DNA from: an uncultured Oscillospiraceae bacterium
Lineage (GTDB): Bacteria; Bacillota; Clostridia; Oscillospirales; Oscillospiraceae
NCBI GenBank assembly: GCA_944387065.1
Contig: CALXDM010000004.1
Coordinates: forward strand, 1 to 64,000
DNA length: 64,000 bases
Direction of reading: 5' to 3'
A program made the position numbers and the translations under genes. Of the stretch, positions 1 to 8,602 are shown one piece after another. The notes beneath the pieces were generated by a model. It made no database searches. It worked only from the letters and a program-made list of their open reading frames with translations, and was not told the origin of the DNA. Each line of letters opens with the position of its first letter. The first letter of the stretch is position 1.

Positions 1-896
1 CCACAGGCGATCAACAGGGATCTGGGCCGATTCTGGATCACGGTCTCCTCCCGCCGGCCGCCGAACTCCCCGTCCACCGTCCAGGCCACCGGCTGGCGGC
101 AGCGGAAGGTGACCTGGCTGGCGGTGAAGCCCACCACCGCGCCGTCCTCCCGCTCGGCCCGCTGGGCCTTGAGGGAGGAGATGATGGACTGCCAGTCCCG
201 GGGGGTGTGGGGGGGGCGGACCAGCAGCACCTCAAACCGTCCGTCGTCCAGCTTCACCTGATCCCTGGGTAGGGACATCATCCCCCCCACCGACAGGGTG
301 TTGGACACCATGCCGTAGATGAAGTCCCCCGCGATCGTCCGCCCCGTGTCGGTGGACACCTCCATGGGATAGCTGGGCACGTTCAGCAGCCGGCCCGCTC
401 CCTCCAGCACATAGGCAAAGTGGCCCAGCAGGTTCTTGGTGGTCTGGGGAGTGGAGTAGGACACGTCGGTAAACAGCCCGAAGGCAGACACATAGGTGAA
501 CAGCCGCCCAGAGCAGTCACCCACATCCACCGCCCGGGCCACCCCGCTGCAGGCCACCTCCGCCAGTCTCTCGGCGGAACGGGGCAGGCCCAGGGTCTTG
601 GCAAAGTCGTTGGTGGTGCCCGTGGGGATATAGCCCAGCACAGGGCGCTGGCCTTCCGGCAGGGCCATCAGGCCCCGGGCCGTCTCGTTGAGGGTACCGT
701 CCCCCCCGCAGCACACCAGCCGGTCATACTGACTGGCCTGCTCCGCCGCCACCTGGACGGCCTCCTCCGGGGCCATAGTGGGGTGGACGGTGGTCTCATA
801 CCCTGACCGGGCGAACACCTCCAGCAGGACAGGCAGCATTCCTCGCACCCGCTGGCGGCCGGCCTTTGGATTGTAAAGGAAAAGCAGTCGTTTCAT
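1..896 (-). CDS. YegS/DagK-family lipid kinase, partial at window edge
   Basis: Probable diacylglycerol/lipid kinase, transferring phosphate from ATP to diacylglycerol or a related lipid at the inner membrane face. The N-terminus reads MKRLLFLYNPKAGR, typical of this family, followed by the nucleotide-binding motif CCGGDGTLNE at about residues 60-70 and GYIPTGTTNDFA. The start at 896 is supported by GGAGGGA 4-5 nt upstream. The reading frame is open to base 1, so the C-terminus (perhaps a few residues of a protein usually about 300 aa long) lies outside the window. It is divergent from azlCD and has its own promoter. The exact lipid substrate cannot be told from sequence. Confidence 0.85.
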   Translation of the reverse strand, partial: MKRLLFLYNPKAGRQRVRGMLPVLLEVFARSGYETTVHPTMAPEEAVQVAAEQASQYDRLVCCGGDGTLNETARGLMALPEGQRPVLGYIPTGTTNDFAKTLGLPRSAERLAEVACSGVARAVDVGDCSGRLFTYVSAFGLFTDVSYSTPQTTKNLLGHFAYVLEGAGRLLNVPSYPMEVSTDTGRTIAGDFIYGMVSNTLSVGGMMSLPRDQVKLDDGRFEVLLVRPPHTPRDWQSIISSLKAQRAEREDGAVVGFTASQVTFRCRQPVAWTVDGEFGGRREETVIQNRPRSLLIAC

Positions 897-957
897 CCGA
901 TTCCCTCCGCCGGTCCCCCAGCCCGGCTAGACCGGGGGAGGGGCCCTGGTTGACACC

Positions 958-986
958 ATTATAGCCAATTGGCGCCAGCATTACAA
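958..986 (-). promoter_or_regulatory. Promoter for the lipid kinase
   Basis: On the minus strand TTGTAA and TATAAT are separated by 17 bp, about 60 bp upstream of the kinase start. The spacer contains the palindrome GGCGCC-AATTGG, which may or may not be an operator. Confidence 0.55.
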
Positions 987-1009
987 GGTACTTTCTGTAA
1001 ATCGCGCCC

Positions 1010-1038
1010 TTGTCAACCCAGGGCGGATTTGATACGAT
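1010..1038 (+). promoter_or_regulatory. Possible promoter for azlCD
   Basis: TTGTCA and TACGAT lie 17 bp apart, followed by a roughly 80-base GC-rich leader with a small GGCCGG/CCGGCC hairpin before azlC. Weaker than consensus. No riboswitch was recognised in the leader. Confidence 0.4.
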
Positions 1039-1120
1039 AGATGCAACCTATACTGATTGGGGCCGGCGCGTTCCGGCCCGCTGTGCCAGAGACTTTGCCT
1101 GAGAGGGGGCGCGCACCGCC

Positions 1121-1846
1121 ATGTCCCGAAAAACCCTGTCCGCAGCCTTTCCCTATACCCTGCCGGTGCTGATGGGCTACCTGTCCATCGGCGTTGTGTT
1201 CGGCTGGATGATGGCCGCCATCGGATATGCCCCAACTTGGGCGGCGGCCATGTCGGCGGCCATTTACGCCGGCAGCGGCCAGTACCTGGCGGTGGACCTG
1301 CTGGACCGGGCCGCCCCCCTGGGCGACGTGGCCTTTCTCACGCTGATCATCAACTTCCGGCACCTGGTGTATGGCCTGTCCATGCTGGACAAGTTCCGGG
1401 GTATGGGCTGGCGGAAGCTGTACATGATCTTCTCCCTCACGGACGAGACCTATGCCCTGCTGGCCGGCGTCCAGCCGCCCCAGGGGGTGGAGGAGAAAGG
1501 GTTCTACTTCTCCATCGCTGTGCTGGATCACCTGTACTGGATCGGCGGGTCTGTGCTGGGAGCGGTGGCCGGCTCCCTCATTCAGGTCAACACCGAGGGG
1601 ATTGACTTTGCCATGACCGCCCTGTTCATCGTCATCGCCGTGGAGCAGTGGCGCTCCAGCCGCCAGCACCTGCCCGCCCTGCTGGGGGCGGGGGCCACCC
1701 TGGCCTGCCTGCTGGTGATGGGGCAGGACAACGGCCGCTTCCTCATCCCCGCCCTGGTGCTGATGGTGGCCCTGCTGCTCCTCCTGCGCCCCCGCCTGGA
1801 AGGGAAGCCAGAGGACGATGCCGGGCAAGGAGGTGAGGACTGGTGA
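1121..1846 (+). CDS. azlC: AzlC-family branched-chain amino acid exporter, large subunit
   Basis: Membrane protein of the AzlC (LIV-E) family. With AzlD it forms an exporter of branched-chain amino acids or analogues. The 241-residue product has the family N-terminus (about residues 10-60: GYLSIGVVFGWMM, then a YAGSGQYLAVDLL segment), a conserved NFRHLVYGLSM stretch near residue 85, and repeated hydrophobic segments to a charged C-terminal tail. The length fits the family. It overlaps azlD by 4 bp (GTGA), indicating translational coupling. The real substrate in this organism is not determinable. Confidence 0.9.
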   Translation: MSRKTLSAAFPYTLPVLMGYLSIGVVFGWMMAAIGYAPTWAAAMSAAIYAGSGQYLAVDLLDRAAPLGDVAFLTLIINFRHLVYGLSMLDKFRGMGWRKLYMIFSLTDETYALLAGVQPPQGVEEKGFYFSIAVLDHLYWIGGSVLGAVAGSLIQVNTEGIDFAMTALFIVIAVEQWRSSRQHLPALLGAGATLACLLVMGQDNGRFLIPALVLMVALLLLLRPRLEGKPEDDAGQGGEDW

Positions 1847-2169
1847 GCGCTGGACAGACTGTGGCCGCCATTGCCGTGATGGCCGTCATCACCTTTCTCA
1901 CCCGGGCCCTCCCCTTCCTGCTCTTTGGCAGGCGGGGCAACCCGCCCCGGGGGGTGCTCTACCTGGGCCGGTACCTGCCCCCGGCGGTGATCGCCATGCT
2001 CATCGTCTACTGCTTCCGTCAGGTGAGCTTCCAGGCCCCTGCCAACTGGGTTCCCGCCCTGATCGCCGGGCTGGCGGTGGCCCTGCTACACCTGTGGAAA
2101 CGCAACAATATGTTATCAATTTTGGGTGGTACCATACTGTATATGGTGCTGGTGCAGGTGGTGTTTTGA
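1843..2169 (+). CDS. azlD: AzlD-family transporter small subunit
   Basis: Small membrane partner of AzlC (108 aa). It has three to four hydrophobic segments and the family-typical stretch TFLTRALPFLLF near residue 20, followed by YLGRYLPPAVIAML. It starts at a GTG within the azlC stop (4-bp overlap), so the two are co-translated. No terminator is obvious after it. Confidence 0.88.
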   Translation: MSAGQTVAAIAVMAVITFLTRALPFLLFGRRGNPPRGVLYLGRYLPPAVIAMLIVYCFRQVSFQAPANWVPALIAGLAVALLHLWKRNNMLSILGGTILYMVLVQVVF

Positions 2170-2240
2170 GGGCGCGGAACAGCGGCCCCTGGTTGGCTCG
2201 TCAACATTGACAAAAAAATCACGATATTTGCAGAATTCTA

Positions 2241-2270
2241 TTTACAAAAGGGAAGTTGTCGTGTTACAAT
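2241..2270 (+). promoter_or_regulatory. Promoter for pyruvate:ferredoxin oxidoreductase
   Basis: TTTACA and TACAAT are separated by 18 bp, about 135 bases before the gene. A TTGACA a little upstream (2207-2212) has no matching -10. The leader is rich in GGGCC/GGCCC pairing and ends in a GTCCGG/CCGGAC hairpin (2363-2383) just ahead of the AAGGAGG ribosome site, so translational control is possible. Confidence 0.5.
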
Positions 2271-2404
2271 ACAGAGGTGTAGCCGAGCCCCGTGGGGCTG
2301 CCCCGATGTGCACCGGGCCTGGGCCCGGGCCATTGCATCGCACCATCCCAACCACGAATCAGGTCCGGGCAGGTTCACCGGACGAATTAAGGAGGAGAAC
2401 GCCA

Positions 2405-5400
2405 ATGGCTCGCAAGTTCAAGACGATGGACGGTAACACCGCGGCCGCCCATGTATCCTACGCCTTTACCGAAGTGGCCGGCATCTACCCCATCACTCCG
2501 TCCAGCCCTATGGCGGACAGCGTGGATCAGTGGGCGGCGGCCGGCAGGAAGAACATCTTTGGCCAGACGGTCCGGGTCATCGAGATGCAGTCCGAGGCCG
2601 GCGCTGCCGGAACCGTTCACGGCTCGCTGGCTGCCGGCGCGCTGACCACCACCTACACCGCCTCCCAGGGATTGCTGCTGATGATCCCCAATATGTACAA
2701 GATCGCCGGTGAGCTGCTGCCCGGGGTGTTCCACGTCCCGGCCCGCACCGTGGCCAGCCACGCGCTGAATATCTTTGGGGATCACTCCGACGTCATGGCC
2801 TGCCGCCAGACCGGCTTTGCTATGCTGTGCGAGACCAACGCCCAGGAGGTCATGGACCTGAGTGCGGTGGCCCACTTGGCTGCCATCAAGGGGCGGGTGC
2901 CCTTCCTGAACTTCTTTGACGGGTTCCGCACCTCCCACGAGGTGCAGAAGATCGCCGTCTGGGATTACGAGGACCTGGCCAGCATGGTGGATATGGAGGC
3001 GATCAACGACTTCCGGGCCCACTGCCTGAACCCCGAGCACCCGGTGATGCGCGGCTCCCATGAGAACGGGGATATCTTCTTCCAGCACCGGGAGGCCTGC
3101 AACGCCTACTATGAGGCGGTGCCCGGCATCGTGGAGGAGTACATGGCCCAGATCAATGCCAAGTTGGGCACCGACTATCAGCTGTTCAACTACTACGGCG
3201 CGCCCGATGCCGACCGGGTCATCGTGGCCATGGGCTCCATCTGCGATGTGGCTGAGGAGGTCATCGACTACCTCAACGCCCACGGGGAGAAGGTGGGCCT
3301 GGTAAAAGTGCGCCTGTACCGGCCCTTCCGGGCCGACAAGCTGGTGGCCGCCATCCCCGCCAGCTGTAAGCGCATCGCCGTGCTGGATCGCACCAAGGAG
3401 CCCGGCGCCCAGGGCGAGCCGCTGTACCTGGACGTGATCACCGCCCTGGCCAACGCCGGGCGCACCGACATCTCGGTCATCGGCGGCCGGTACGGCCTGG
3501 GTTCCAAGGACACCCCGCCCTCCAGCGTGTTCGCCGTGTATGAGGAGCTGACTAAGAGCGACCCCAAGCGGGTGTTCACCATCGGCATCGTGGACGACGT
3601 GACCCACCTGTCCCTGGAGGAGAAGCCCGCCCCCAACACCGCGGCCCAGGGCACCATCGAGTGCAAGTTCTGGGGCCTGGGGGGCGACGGTACCGTGGGC
3701 GCCAATAAGAACTCCATCAAGATCATCGGCGACCACACCGACAAGTATGTGCAGGCCTACTTCCAGTATGACTCCAAAAAGACCGGGGGCGTGACCATCA
3801 GTCACCTGCGCTTTGGCGATCAGCCCATCCGCTCTGCCTACTATATCAACAAGGCCGACTTCGTGGCCTGTCATGTGCCCAGCTATATCACCAAGGGCTT
3901 CCCCATCGTTCGGGACGTGAAACCCGGCGGCACCTTCCTCATCAACTGCCAGTGGAACTTTGAGGAGCTGGAGCATCATCTGGACGCGGCCTCCAAGCGG
4001 TATATCGCCAAGAACAACATTAAGCTGTATATGATCAACGCCATCGACCTGGCCATCGAGATCGGCATGGGCAAGCGCACCAATACCATCCTCCAGTCCG
4101 CTTTCTTCGCCCTGGCCAACGTCATGCCCCAGGATGAGGCCATCCGGTATATGAAGGACGCGGCCACCCACTCCTACCTGAAGAAAGGGCAGGACGTGGT
4201 GGACACCAACCACAAGGCCATCGACCTGGGGGCCGCCGCCTTCGCCAAAGTGGAGGTACCCGCATCCTGGGCCACCGCCCAGGATGAGGACGCGGCGGCC
4301 AGTCTGGCCGGCCCCGCCGATCTGGTGGAGATGGTGGAGGAGATCCTGGAGCCGATCAACCGTATGGACGGGGACAGCCTGCCCGTGTCCAAGTTCGTGC
4401 CCCATGCCGACGGTACCTTCCAGCTGGGGGCCTCCTCTTATGAAAAGCGGGGCGTGGCTGTGTCCGTGCCTACCTGGGAGCCGGAGACCTGTATCCAGTG
4501 CAACCTGTGCTCCTATGTCTGCCCCCATGCCACCATCCGGCCCTTCGCCCTCACCCAGGAGGAGGCGGCTGCCGCCCCCGCCGGTGCCCAGATCATGGAC
4601 ATCAAGGCCGGCAAGGGCAAGGGCGTGTACCAGTACACCCTGTCTGTCAGCGCCCTGGACTGCATGGGCTGCGCGGTGTGCGTGACCGCCTGCCCCACCA
4701 AGAGCCTGACCATGGTGCCCCTGGAGCAGGAGCTGCCCCGCCAGCCGGTGTTCGACTACCTGGTGGATAAGGTGGAGCCCAAGCCCGAGATGGAGAGCGT
4801 GACCACCGTCAAGGACAGCCAGTTCAAGAAGCCCCTGCTGGAGTTCTCCGGGGCCTGTGCGGGCTGTGCCGAGACTGCTTATGCCCGCCTGGTCACCCAG
4901 GTGTGTGGCGACCGGATGTATATCTCCAACGCCACCGGCTGTTCCTCCATCTGGGGCGGCCCGGCGGCCACCAGCCCCTACTGCGTGGACAAGGACGGCC
5001 GCGGCCCCGCCTGGGCCAACTCCCTGTTCGAGGACAACGCCGAGCACGGCCTGGGTATGCTGCTGGGCGTGAACCAGCGCCGGGCCAAGCTGGTGGAAGT
5101 GGTGGAAAAGCTGGCCAGCCTGGACTACACCGACGAGGACATCGCCGCCGCTGCCCGGGAGTGGCTGGATCAGAAGGATGACGGCGAGGGCTCCAAGGCC
5201 GCGGGGGCCAAGCTGCTGGCGCTGTGCAAGGCCAACGCCCAGCGGGACTTCACCGGCACCCCCTATGAGAAGGACTGGCTGGACAACGGCAAGCAGTGCC
5301 CCTGCGAGGCCTGCGACTGCTGCCGCCAGATTGTGGAGATGAGCGATCTGCTGACCAAGAAGTCGGTGTGGATCTTCGGCGGGGACGGCTGGGCCTATGA

Positions 5401-6013
5401 CATCGGTTACGGCGGGCTGGACCACGTCATCGCCTCCGGCGAGGATGTGAACATCTTCGTGTTTGACACCGAGGTGTATTCCAACACCGGGGGCCAGGCC
5501 TCCAAGGCCTCCAACTTCGGCGCGGTGGCTCAGTTCGCCGCCGCCGGTAAGGCCATTGGTAAGAAGAGCCTGGCCGAGATCGCCATGCAGTACGGCTACG
5601 TCTACGTGGCCCAGGTGGCCATGGGCGCAAACCCCAACCAGACCCTGGTGGCCATCCGGGAGGCGGACGCCTACCCCGGCCCCGCCCTCATCATCGGCTA
5701 CTCCCCCTGTGAGATGCACGCCATCAAGGGGGGTATGGCAAACTGCCAGGTGGAGATGAAAGACGCCGTGGCCTGCGGCTACTGGAACCTGTTCCGGTAT
5801 AACCCCGCCCTGAAGTCCCAGGGCAAGAACCCCTTCATCCTGGACTCCAAGGCGCCCACCGGCAATTATCGGGACTTCCTGATGAAGGAGGCCCGCTACT
5901 CCTCCCTCACCCGCTCCTTCCCCGACCGGGCGGAGCAGCTGTTCGCGGAGAGTGAGCAGGCGGCCATGGAGCGCTGGGATCACCTGCAGCGCCTCATCGA
6001 GCTGTACAAGTAA
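2405..6013 (+). CDS. nifJ: Pyruvate:ferredoxin (flavodoxin) oxidoreductase
   Basis: Cytoplasmic thiamine-diphosphate and iron-sulfur enzyme converting pyruvate and CoA to acetyl-CoA and CO2 with reduction of ferredoxin; central to anaerobic fermentation. The single 1202-residue chain matches the homodimeric form. Visible parts: N-terminal pyruvate domain (YPITPSSPMAD near residue 28), a ferredoxin-like domain with two 4Fe-4S cysteine clusters (CIQCNLCSYVCP at about 696, CMGCAVCVTACP at about 753), a proximal cluster motif CAGCAETAY near 820, and the thiamine-diphosphate motif GGDGWAYDIG at about 992 with EVYSNTGGQASKAS after it. The ATG at 2405 follows AAGGAGG; the frame is open further upstream but has no ribosome site there. 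Monocistronic, with its own terminator. Confidence 0.97.
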   Translation: MARKFKTMDGNTAAAHVSYAFTEVAGIYPITPSSPMADSVDQWAAAGRKNIFGQTVRVIEMQSEAGAAGTVHGSLAAGALTTTYTASQGLLLMIPNMYKIAGELLPGVFHVPARTVASHALNIFGDHSDVMACRQTGFAMLCETNAQEVMDLSAVAHLAAIKGRVPFLNFFDGFRTSHEVQKIAVWDYEDLASMVDMEAINDFRAHCLNPEHPVMRGSHENGDIFFQHREACNAYYEAVPGIVEEYMAQINAKLGTDYQLFNYYGAPDADRVIVAMGSICDVAEEVIDYLNAHGEKVGLVKVRLYRPFRADKLVAAIPASCKRIAVLDRTKEPGAQGEPLYLDVITALANAGRTDISVIGGRYGLGSKDTPPSSVFAVYEELTKSDPKRVFTIGIVDDVTHLSLEEKPAPNTAAQGTIECKFWGLGGDGTVGANKNSIKIIGDHTDKYVQAYFQYDSKKTGGVTISHLRFGDQPIRSAYYINKADFVACHVPSYITKGFPIVRDVKPGGTFLINCQWNFEELEHHLDAASKRYIAKNNIKLYMINAIDLAIEIGMGKRTNTILQSAFFALANVMPQDEAIRYMKDAATHSYLKKGQDVVDTNHKAIDLGAAAFAKVEVPASWATAQDEDAAASLAGPADLVEMVEEILEPINRMDGDSLPVSKFVPHADGTFQLGASSYEKRGVAVSVPTWEPETCIQCNLCSYVCPHATIRPFALTQEEAAAAPAGAQIMDIKAGKGKGVYQYTLSVSALDCMGCAVCVTACPTKSLTMVPLEQELPRQPVFDYLVDKVEPKPEMESVTTVKDSQFKKPLLEFSGACAGCAETAYARLVTQVCGDRMYISNATGCSSIWGGPAATSPYCVDKDGRGPAWANSLFEDNAEHGLGMLLGVNQRRAKLVEVVEKLASLDYTDEDIAAAAREWLDQKDDGEGSKAAGAKLLALCKANAQRDFTGTPYEKDWLDNGKQCPCEACDCCRQIVEMSDLLTKKSVWIFGGDGWAYDIGYGGLDHVIASGEDVNIFVFDTEVYSNTGGQASKASNFGAVAQFAAAGKAIGKKSLAEIAMQYGYVYVAQVAMGANPNQTLVAIREADAYPGPALIIGYSPCEMHAIKGGMANCQVEMKDAVACGYWNLFRYNPALKSQGKNPFILDSKAPTGNYRDFLMKEARYSSLTRSFPDRAEQLFAESEQAAMERWDHLQRLIELYK

Positions 6014-6083
6014 GGAAACCTCTGTAGAATAAAGGGTGCTGCTCTCCCAGTAGCCGCGCACCCATAAGGACGTAATTAATCTT

Positions 6084-6126
6084 GCAGGACAGCATGGGGC
6101 ATTTTGCTATGCTGTCCTGCTTTTCC
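6084..6126 (+). terminator. Intrinsic terminator of nifJ
   Basis: Perfect 12-bp stem (GCAGGACAGCAT with its complement), 13-nt loop, then TTTTCCTTT. It marks the end of the resident GC-rich DNA before the AT-rich island. Confidence 0.9.
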
Positions 6127-6133
6127 TTTGACT

Positions 6134-6529
6134 TTAAATGGTCTGCTTGTCCTCGTTCTGTTTCAGCTCTCCAATGAAGTTCCAAATCATTTGGATTTTC
6201 TGCCTATAGTGGTCTCTGGATATGCCAGGCGCATGAATCTTCTTCACAAACTCGTTGATAATCGTGGGCATTAGTTTTGTGATCCCCACATACGTGGGAA
6301 TAACCGCCACGAAGCTGGCCAAATCCGCTTTGCCTTGTTCTCAGGCGATTACCACCCCTCTGTCTGTCTTGGTCTTCTCCGCTACTTCTTGCTGTTTCAC
6401 TTCATATTTGGCGGATAACTTCAAAAACCGATCGTGTAAAATTGTGCCCGACATATCGTCCTCATCGATACGCTTAAAAATCCGGTCAAGTTCTGCTACT
6501 CGCCGCGTTTTGCGTAGTACGTCTCGATA
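6134..6529 (-). pseudogene. C-terminal remnant of a large serine recombinase (DUF4368 region)
   Basis: A minus-strand frame stays open from 6529 to the stop at 6134 except for one in-frame TGA at 6341-6343. The upstream half (RRVAELDRIFKRIDEDDMSG, then a Lys/Glu-rich coiled stretch) and the downstream half (FVKKIHAP, then RQKIQMIWNFIGEL) match the C-terminal coiled-coil and DUF4368 region of the site-specific serine recombinases carried by Clostridial conjugative and mobilizable elements. The N-terminal resolvase catalytic domain is absent. It is therefore a dead fragment, lying at the left edge of the AT-rich island. The family call is from motif memory. Confidence 0.7.
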
Positions 6530-6711
6530 GTCAGAACCTTGTCAGTGGCTTGTATTTTTAAAATCCGTATTCCTGCTCTTTCCACTGTGTGTTTACGCTC
6601 TAAACTTGATTTAGTTGGCGCACAATAAGACTAAAAATAAGGAGTGTTTTATCCTAAAATAATAAAACCAGATATTTTTTTCGACTTTTACCAATAAATT
6701 CTCTTAATGTC

Positions 6712-6776
6712 TTGACAAATTCGACAACAAGAAGTATAATTTAAAAAAATTTTTGTTAAATTCTGCTATTAAGGAG
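6712..6776 (+). promoter_or_regulatory. Near-consensus promoter and ribosome site before a two-codon ORF
   Basis: Exact TTGACA and TATAAT hexamers with 17-bp spacing (6712-6740), an A/T-rich initial transcribed region, and a strong AAGGAG (6771-6776) 8 nt before an ATG. What follows is only ATG-AAA-TAG. This is the best promoter match in the window, yet it drives no recognisable gene. Confidence 0.75.
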
Positions 6777-6784
6777 AATGCTCT

Positions 6785-6793
6785 ATGAAATAG
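6785..6793 (+). other. Two-codon ORF (Met-Lys-stop), start of a decayed gene or a minigene
   Basis: ATG AAA TAG directly downstream of a consensus promoter and Shine-Dalgarno. The likeliest explanation is a gene that lost its body at the TAG through deletion. A regulatory minigene or uORF is the alternative. Nothing downstream in any plus frame resumes a long ORF before 7550. Confidence 0.4.
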
Positions 6794-7549
6794 TCTGTAT
6801 TTTACCATAACAAGGTGCATTTTCTAAGGGTACTAGTCAAAATAGGTTTTGTTTTTAGGGCCTCAACCAATACCTCTTTGCCTTTGCTGTATTCTTTACA
6901 GTGAATGTTGCTGTAAACTGGACAATTGTATTCAGAACAGTCAGTATATGACGAGGGATATATTTTACTTTTGAATATGGGTGTGTTGCCGTTATTCAGG
7001 ATTGAGTGGGTGCGCAGCATGAAAAGAAAACAAGACTCGAAAGAGCAGGGAAAATGCAAAAAGCCACAATAGAGAAGATGGCTTAAAGACACGGGATTAT
7101 ACTGGAGTACGTAGAAGAGATTTATCAGGAAAGCTCGGATAGCGAGCGAACGGCACCTACCCCAATAGCTTGGCACAGGCGCCACTTAAGCAAGCATCGT
7201 AGGAAATTACGGCTCCGGAAACTCGAAATAAGCTGGATATGGCGGTAAGGGTTTCAGGCGCATATCAATAATTTTTGGCCTCCATGCTGGGCGATTCTCA
7301 CAGGACAGCCATGCGGGCATTTTTAGGCCTGATAAGCTCGGGGATATGATTCCCCTTTGAAAAGAAACTTTATTAGAGCACTTTGGGTGCAGCTGGGATA
7401 AAAAACGAGTATAAATTTTCAGTTTTAAAAACAACGTAGCGTATAACTGGCAACAAATTTTATCGATTAGATCTGCACGATTTCTGAAGATTATTTATAT
7501 ATCACGAGAAGAGTGTCTACAAAATTTGCAATTGAGGAGCTGTCGAAAC
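6794..7549. other. AT-rich stretch with decayed sequence, no intact gene recognised
   Basis: About 750 bases without a convincing gene. A minus-strand frame ending at 6802 encodes roughly 65 residues with spaced cysteines (DCSEYNCPVYSNIHC) and Lys/Glu-rich codons that looks like the C-terminus of a real but truncated protein. The rest of that frame upstream is not protein-like. The 7207-7434 minus frame looks non-coding. No repeat, tRNA or clear terminator was seen. Confidence 0.4.
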
Positions 7550-8539
7550 GTGAACTTGGATTACTCTATAGATCAGATTAATGAGTTAATTAGGGAAAAC
7601 GAAAAAATAAGAAAATATTTTACGAAAGACGTATCCCCTCGTTTTTCAGACTGTATTTACAGCAAAAAAATTCACATATCAAAATTTTTTGATTTTTTTG
7701 AAATGGCACGTTTTGACATAATGTATAGCTTCTGCGATTTTTACAAAAAAAAGTTTATTGCGGATGAAACTGTTGATTTAGGAAAGTTTGTTGTTGTCCG
7801 GGTTCAATGCGAAAGTTTTGAAGATATAAATATGCCAATCAACGGTGATGTAAAAATAATAACAGCACTAATAATCCATCAAAAACCATTGCTTGAATTT
7901 GAGCAAATCGCGTGTACACATCAAAATTGTTTGCCTTTAATTAAAGCAAATATAAAGATTGCCATAGTCGGTTGTGGGAGAATTAATAAAGAAATTCTTT
8001 TGTTTGTGAAAAATGTAATCAAGAAAATCAAAAAAGTATATCTGTTCGATTTATCGGAAGATCGAATGGATAACTTTATTTCTTTGCATCATGGTACGGA
8101 TTATGAATTTGAAAAATGTGCAAGTATAGAGGAACTTTTTGCAAAGACGAAACTTGTTTCATTTGCAACAACTGCAGGGGTACCATTTGTAGAGAATATT
8201 GAGGCCCTTACAGCAGAGCACACAATTCTGGGGATATCTTTAAGAGATCTTGCTCCTACAGTTATTGAAAAAGCCTATAACATCGTAGATGATTATGACC
8301 ATGTTTGCCGGGAGCGTACTTCGATACATCTTACATATCAGAAGCTTAAAAACGCTGATTTTATCGCTGGAAACATTGCCGATGTAATCAGTAACAGTAT
8401 ATCTGCTCGAGATTCCAATAAGGCTGTCATATACAGTCCTTTTGGATTAGGAGTGCTTGATTTGTCACTTTCAAATTATGTCTATCAATCAGCAACTAAA
8501 GATAATATTGGAACAGTTGTAGAAAATTTCCTTCCTTAA
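7550..8539 (+). CDS. Ornithine cyclodeaminase / mu-crystallin family dehydrogenase (SbnB-like)
   Basis: NAD(P)-dependent enzyme of the ornithine cyclodeaminase superfamily. The 329-residue product has a Rossmann nucleotide-binding turn (IAIVGCGRINKEIL near residue 140) followed by VYLFDLSEDR, and a later conserved segment TTAGVPFVENIEAL and ISLRDLAP. The look of the glycine loop is closer to the SbnB group, which oxidatively releases 2,3-diaminopropionate from an aminocarboxyethyl-glutamate, than to true ornithine cyclodeaminases, but no SbnA-type partner lies beside it. The GTG at 7550 sits 10 nt after GAGGAG; a TTG at 7526 is the alternative. Very AT-rich codon use marks it as foreign. It precedes an ABC exporter on the same strand, suggesting a small biosynthetic or resistance cassette. 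Confidence 0.6.
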   Translation: MNLDYSIDQINELIRENEKIRKYFTKDVSPRFSDCIYSKKIHISKFFDFFEMARFDIMYSFCDFYKKKFIADETVDLGKFVVVRVQCESFEDINMPINGDVKIITALIIHQKPLLEFEQIACTHQNCLPLIKANIKIAIVGCGRINKEILLFVKNVIKKIKKVYLFDLSEDRMDNFISLHHGTDYEFEKCASIEELFAKTKLVSFATTAGVPFVENIEALTAEHTILGISLRDLAPTVIEKAYNIVDDYDHVCRERTSIHLTYQKLKNADFIAGNIADVISNSISARDSNKAVIYSPFGLGVLDLSLSNYVYQSATKDNIGTVVENFLP

Positions 8540-8541
8540 TA

Positions 8542-8571
8542 TTGTGTTAGCTATATTATTTATGGTATAAT
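8542..8571 (+). promoter_or_regulatory. Promoter for the ABC exporter genes
   Basis: TTGTGT and TATAAT with 18-bp spacing immediately after the dehydrogenase stop, 31 bases before the ABC ATPase start. Confidence 0.5.
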
Positions 8572-8602
8572 TAAACACATTTTCCAAGAAAGGAAAACTT
8601 AT

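Noticed and set aside
2387..6061. 1224-codon open frame on the minus strand opposite nifJ
   Set aside because: Antisense shadow of a GC-rich gene; composition is Gly/Val/His/Leu-rich without motifs, and nifJ is certain.
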